Both the position numbers and the translations under genes were made by a program. The notes under the pieces are model-generated. The model saw nothing but the letters and a program-made list of their open reading frames with translations, was not told the DNA's origin and did not search any database. From positions 1 through 32,299 of the forward strand of contig CADCBH010000023.1 of the NCBI GenBank assembly GCA_902799655.1: a stretch of 32,299 nucleotides of DNA, in the 5' to 3' direction. This document shows, piece by piece, positions 29,796 through 32,299 of the stretch (position 1 is the first letter of the stretch; every line of letters begins with the position of its first letter). Source of the stretch: an uncultured Bacteroidales bacterium (GTDB lineage: Bacteria > Bacteroidota > Bacteroidia > Bacteroidales > Bacteroidaceae).

Positions 29796-30893
29796 ATGAA
29801 ACGCATTCTACTACTTACCTTGACCACTTTGCTGACACTCAGCATCGAGGCATCAACCACCCTCGCATTGAAGGGTGCCGTCATCAAACCTACCGATAAG
29901 AACATCCAGTATGTGGGTCGTATCTGCTTTGACAATCCAGAGCGTCCCCGTTTCACCTTTCCGGGTACACAGATCAATGTGTGCTTTACGGGTAGCAGCA
30001 TCCGCTTGTGGGCCAAGCCCAAGAGTGGCTATTTCATGGCACAGGTCGATGCCGCCGAGCCTTTCAAGGTGGCATTGATGGGTGAGCGCGACTCGGTGGT
30101 GACGTTGGCAACCGCACTGCCTCAGGGGCGTCACACGTTGCGTCTGATGTATGTCATAGAAGGTTACGAGCTGAAACCCGACTTCCGTGGTTTCATTCTC
30201 GACGAGGGTGCCAGTCTGTTGGCGCCGCCGACATTGCCCGAGCGTACCATCGAGTTTATCGGCAACAGCATTACCTGTGGTTATGGCAACGAGAGTATCG
30301 TTTGCTCCGATCCCTTCGAGTACGAGACGGAGAACCACTATTTCACCTATGCCCAGATGACGACGCGTAACCTGAATGCCCGTGCCCATGTGGTGGCTCG
30401 TAGCGGCATAGGTGTCTATCGCAGCTATGGCGGTCCGAAGGAAGGCACTCCTGAGAATGTGATGACCACCGAATATGAATACACCAACCTCTACGACCGT
30501 TCTGAGCGCTGGGACTTCAGCCGCTATCAGCCGCAGCTGGTGTGTATCAATTTGGGTACCAACGACTTGTCCACCAATAACTACGACGAAACTTTGTTGA
30601 AGACTGCCTACCAGCGCTTCCTCAATCAAGTGCGTAGCCATAATCCCAAAGCCAAGATTGTGATGCTCTGTGGTTCGATGCTGAATGGTAAGGAACTCGA
30701 TATCGCCAAACGTATACAAAATGATGTGGTCGATGAGGCCCGCCGTCAGGGTGATAAGCAAGTCTATCGCTTCGACTTCACCCCACAGCATGGTGACCTC
30801 GGCTATGGCGCCTCATGGCATCCCTCGCTCGAACAGCACAAAAAGATGGCCGTCGAGTTGACGGCCTATCTGAAAAGTTTGATGAAATGGTGA
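29796..30893 (+). CDS. CE2-type SGNH acetylesterase
   Basis: Secreted esterase of 365 residues. Signal peptide MKRILLLTLTTLLTLSIEAS. Residues ~25-145 are a beta-sandwich (FTFPGTQINVCFTGSSIRLW), residues ~150-362 an SGNH hydrolase: nucleophile block IEFIGNSITCGYG (Ser158), VARSGIGVYRSYGG, INLGTNDLS and the catalytic His in GASWHPSLEQH. The N-terminal jelly roll plus SGNH order is that of CE2 acetyl(xylan) esterases. It probably deacetylates hemicellulose or pectin oligosaccharides in the periplasm; there is no sorting tail. It converges on the next gene with an 8-bp gap. Confidence 0.9.
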   Translation: MKRILLLTLTTLLTLSIEASTTLALKGAVIKPTDKNIQYVGRICFDNPERPRFTFPGTQINVCFTGSSIRLWAKPKSGYFMAQVDAAEPFKVALMGERDSVVTLATALPQGRHTLRLMYVIEGYELKPDFRGFILDEGASLLAPPTLPERTIEFIGNSITCGYGNESIVCSDPFEYETENHYFTYAQMTTRNLNARAHVVARSGIGVYRSYGGPKEGTPENVMTTEYEYTNLYDRSERWDFSRYQPQLVCINLGTNDLSTNNYDETLLKTAYQRFLNQVRSHNPKAKIVMLCGSMLNGKELDIAKRIQNDVVDEARRQGDKQVYRFDFTPQHGDLGYGASWHPSLEQHKKMAVELTAYLKSLMKW

Positions 30894-30901
30894 TTTTTTG
30901 C

Positions 30902-30931
30902 TTAGAGCAGGTTCTTGATGGCCTGCTCTAA
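30902..30931. terminator. Hairpin at the convergent ends of CE2 and the thioredoxin-fold gene
   Basis: Perfect 10-bp arms TTAGAGCAGG / CCTGCTCTAA with a 10-base loop, 8 bp after the CE2 stop and covering the last codons of the minus-strand gene. There is no T-run after the stem, so termination is plausible but unproven. Confidence 0.45.
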
Positions 30932-32044
30932 ATCTTTAATCTCCTGCATGCGACCGACGATATTGTTGCCGCGGTCGATGAGGAAGTATTCGGGAATACC
31001 TTGTACGTTATACATGATGAGGCTCTGTGAACGCAGACCCTCGCTGTCGCGTACGTTCACCCAAGGCAGTGCAGCCGTTTGCTGCTTCCAGAAGTGCTCG
31101 TCGGGATCGATGCTTACCTGATAGATTTCCAGACCCTGTGCGTGATACTTGTTATACAACTCGCGGAGCAGCAGGATGCGTGCCGGCGACTCCTTGGCAG
31201 CGAAGATGTGGAAGTCGAGCAGCACCACCTGACCTTTCAGGTCGGTAAGGTGGCGCACCTTACCCTTGTTGTCGGGCAGCGCAATGTCGATGAGTCCTGC
31301 AGCTTCTATCTGACTGGCGTCGATAGACTGAGCCTTGGCGGCATTGTTGATGCGCACGTTCTTCATACCCTCGATGGCGATGTTGTGCAGGTTGGCGCCA
31401 CGCTCACTGTTAGGATAGTAGCTGTCCCAGCTGGTGGCTACAGCGGCAAAGGCCTTGATGTCCTCGCGGTCGTTGCGTGGGTTGAAGAGCAGCATGTTGC
31501 CCAGTGTCTGGAACAGAGCAAAATAGGCGTAGGCTTTGCCGGGCTCGGCATAGATATATTGTTTCTTCACCTCGTCTTTATATTGCTGTACAAGGTTGAA
31601 GATGCTGTCGTTGGTCTCCTTGACGGTCAGGTTCTCGTTATCGCTGATGGCGATGACGCGCTGGCGCAGGTCAATCTGTTTGAGTGACAGCTCTTTGATT
31701 TTCAAGCAGTTGTCTGAACCGCTCACCTCATACTGCGTAGCCATCTGCGGATAGCTGGCCTTGACGGTGACGGTCTCTGTGGAGTCTATCGAGACGTTGA
31801 TGATCTGTCCGGCGATGCGCAGACGGTAGAACTCTGGGGCCCCTTTGGCCTCACCGCTAAATGCAAAGGAGCCGTCGTCACCTAGACGTACAGAGTCAAC
31901 CAGCGTCACTTCCTCAATGCCGACATTCTCAAAGAGAAGTAGCGAATCTTTGGCATTGCTGATGCTGCCCTCAACATGGAATTTCTTCTCATTACACGAA
32001 GCCAGTGCGAGCACGGCCAGTGCCATTATTAGATACTTTTTCAT
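30902..32044 (-). CDS. Thioredoxin-fold lipoprotein (DUF4369 + TlpA-like) lacking the CxxC
   Basis: Lipoprotein of 380 residues; SPII signal MKKYLIMALAVLALASC with Cys17 (ATG 32044; ATG 32050 adds two residues). Residues ~18-120 are a DUF4369-type beta domain (FHVEGSISNAKDSLLLFENV). After a helical middle comes a TlpA/AhpC-like thioredoxin fold at ~245-378: GQVVLLDFHIFAAKESPAR, then YQVSIDPDEHFW and the cis-Pro loop GIPEYFLIDRG. Where TlpA proteins have WCxPCR this one has KESPAR, so both redox cysteines are replaced (Ser286, Ala288). It cannot do dithiol exchange and may be a binding or scaffold protein. It has its own consensus promoter. Confidence 0.87.
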   Translation of the reverse strand: MKKYLIMALAVLALASCNEKKFHVEGSISNAKDSLLLFENVGIEEVTLVDSVRLGDDGSFAFSGEAKGAPEFYRLRIAGQIINVSIDSTETVTVKASYPQMATQYEVSGSDNCLKIKELSLKQIDLRQRVIAISDNENLTVKETNDSIFNLVQQYKDEVKKQYIYAEPGKAYAYFALFQTLGNMLLFNPRNDREDIKAFAAVATSWDSYYPNSERGANLHNIAIEGMKNVRINNAAKAQSIDASQIEAAGLIDIALPDNKGKVRHLTDLKGQVVLLDFHIFAAKESPARILLLRELYNKYHAQGLEIYQVSIDPDEHFWKQQTAALPWVNVRDSEGLRSQSLIMYNVQGIPEYFLIDRGNNIVGRMQEIKDLEQAIKNLL

Positions 32045-32065
32045 TGTCATTTTAAAATTTTCGTG

Positions 32066-32095
32066 CAAAGGTACACATTATTTACTAAAAAACAA
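32066..32095 (-). promoter_or_regulatory. Promoter of the thioredoxin-fold lipoprotein gene
   Basis: TTG (32095-32093), 19-bp spacer, TACCTTTG (32073-32066) on the minus strand; leader about 16 nt to ATG 32044. Confidence 0.75.
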
Positions 32096-32137
32096 TAATT
32101 CTGCCGCCTTTTATTCGTTTATTATTATAATAATGTG

Positions 32138-32145
32138 TAACTTTG
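32138..32145 (+). promoter_or_regulatory. -7 element of pnp
   Basis: TAACTTTG with a predicted leader of about 50 nt that contains a small hairpin (CGTTT-TGC-AAACG, 32150-32162) followed by T-rich sequence before ATG 32204. Confidence 0.6.
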
Positions 32146-32203
32146 TGGCCGTTTTGCAAACGAAAGCAAGATTTTTTTTATTTTTAGATGTTTTTTATAT
32201 AAG

Positions 32204-32299
32204 ATGAACGTAATTACGAAAAGTATTCAATTGCCTGATGGAAGAACCATCACAATTGAGACCGGGAAAGTGGCAAAGCAGGCCGATGGCAGTGTGATG
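32204..32299 (+). CDS. pnp: Polyribonucleotide nucleotidyltransferase, 3'-truncated
   Basis: Start of PNPase, the phosphorolytic 3'-5' exoribonuclease of RNA decay. Only 32 residues are in the window: [20 protein letters not shown], then [12 protein letters not shown]. This is the characteristic first strand pair of the N-terminal RNase PH domain in Bacteroidota PNPases. The frame is open to the last base, so the gene continues past the window. It has its own -7 box and is divergent from the thioredoxin-fold gene. Confidence 0.9.
   Translation, partial: MNVITKSIQLPDGRTITIETGKVAKQADGSVM

Noticed and set aside
29853-30791. 312-codon open frame on the minus strand
   Set aside because: Antisense to the CE2 esterase, whose SGNH motifs are intact; the composition is not protein-like.

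Overview
The window looks like chromosome of a Bacteroidales bacterium, most likely Prevotella or a close relative. The evidence is: Bacteroidota-type promoters (TTG / TAnnTTTG) in front of most transcription units; a PorT-like barrel next to secreted enzymes that end in the short Prevotella-style C-terminal sorting tail; SPII lipoproteins; a 445-residue GdhA; and a membrane-bound propeller/Y_Y_Y/AraC regulator. No insertion sequence, phage, CRISPR array, tRNA or rRNA was seen.

Layout. 1-1287: 3' end of the ribosomal-protein/RNA polymerase operon (rpoA, rplQ, terminator). 1288-1556: non-coding, with a perfect 13-bp inverted repeat beside a promoter. 1557-4320: glycine-zipper lipoprotein converging on rlpA, with gdhA upstream of rlpA. 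4486-7488: a 1000-residue receiver-receiver-PPDK_N protein of unknown role. 7555-8629: a small 2[4Fe-4S] ferredoxin (too short for a 60-residue ORF cut-off) and a PorT-like protein. 8694-20244: a pectin-degradation cluster on the minus strand: a membrane-tethered AraC-type regulator, a 1697-residue CE12 + CE8 double esterase, GH43 and GH28. 20288-25323: a minus-strand operon of porin-like barrel, imelysin lipoprotein, di-heme lipoprotein and an unrecognised membrane protein; this set resembles periplasmic iron-acquisition loci. 25498-27122: a 5'-nucleotidase split into two genes in reversed domain order. 27233-29715: LOG-family protein converging on a tight ruvB-coaD-ybeY operon. 29796-32044: a CE2-type esterase converging on a thioredoxin-fold lipoprotein that lacks its redox cysteines. 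32204-end: start of pnp.

How the genes work together. GH28 cuts polygalacturonan, CE8 removes methyl esters, CE12 removes acetyl groups from rhamnogalacturonan and GH43 trims side chains, so the cluster suits acetylated, methylated pectin. GH28 and the double esterase carry sorting-like tails that PorT-type machinery could use. No SusC/SusD pair is present here. An 11-bp motif (GGTGGAATRCC) is shared by the regions upstream of GH43 and GH28, with a weaker copy upstream of the esterase; it is a candidate site for the adjacent regulator. The most unusual items are the receiver/PPDK_N protein, the CE12-CE8 fusion, the kinase-less membrane regulator with a predicted leaderless mRNA, and the imelysin/di-heme operon with its translationally coupled unknown membrane protein. 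All calls rest on reading the sequence; no database search was run.
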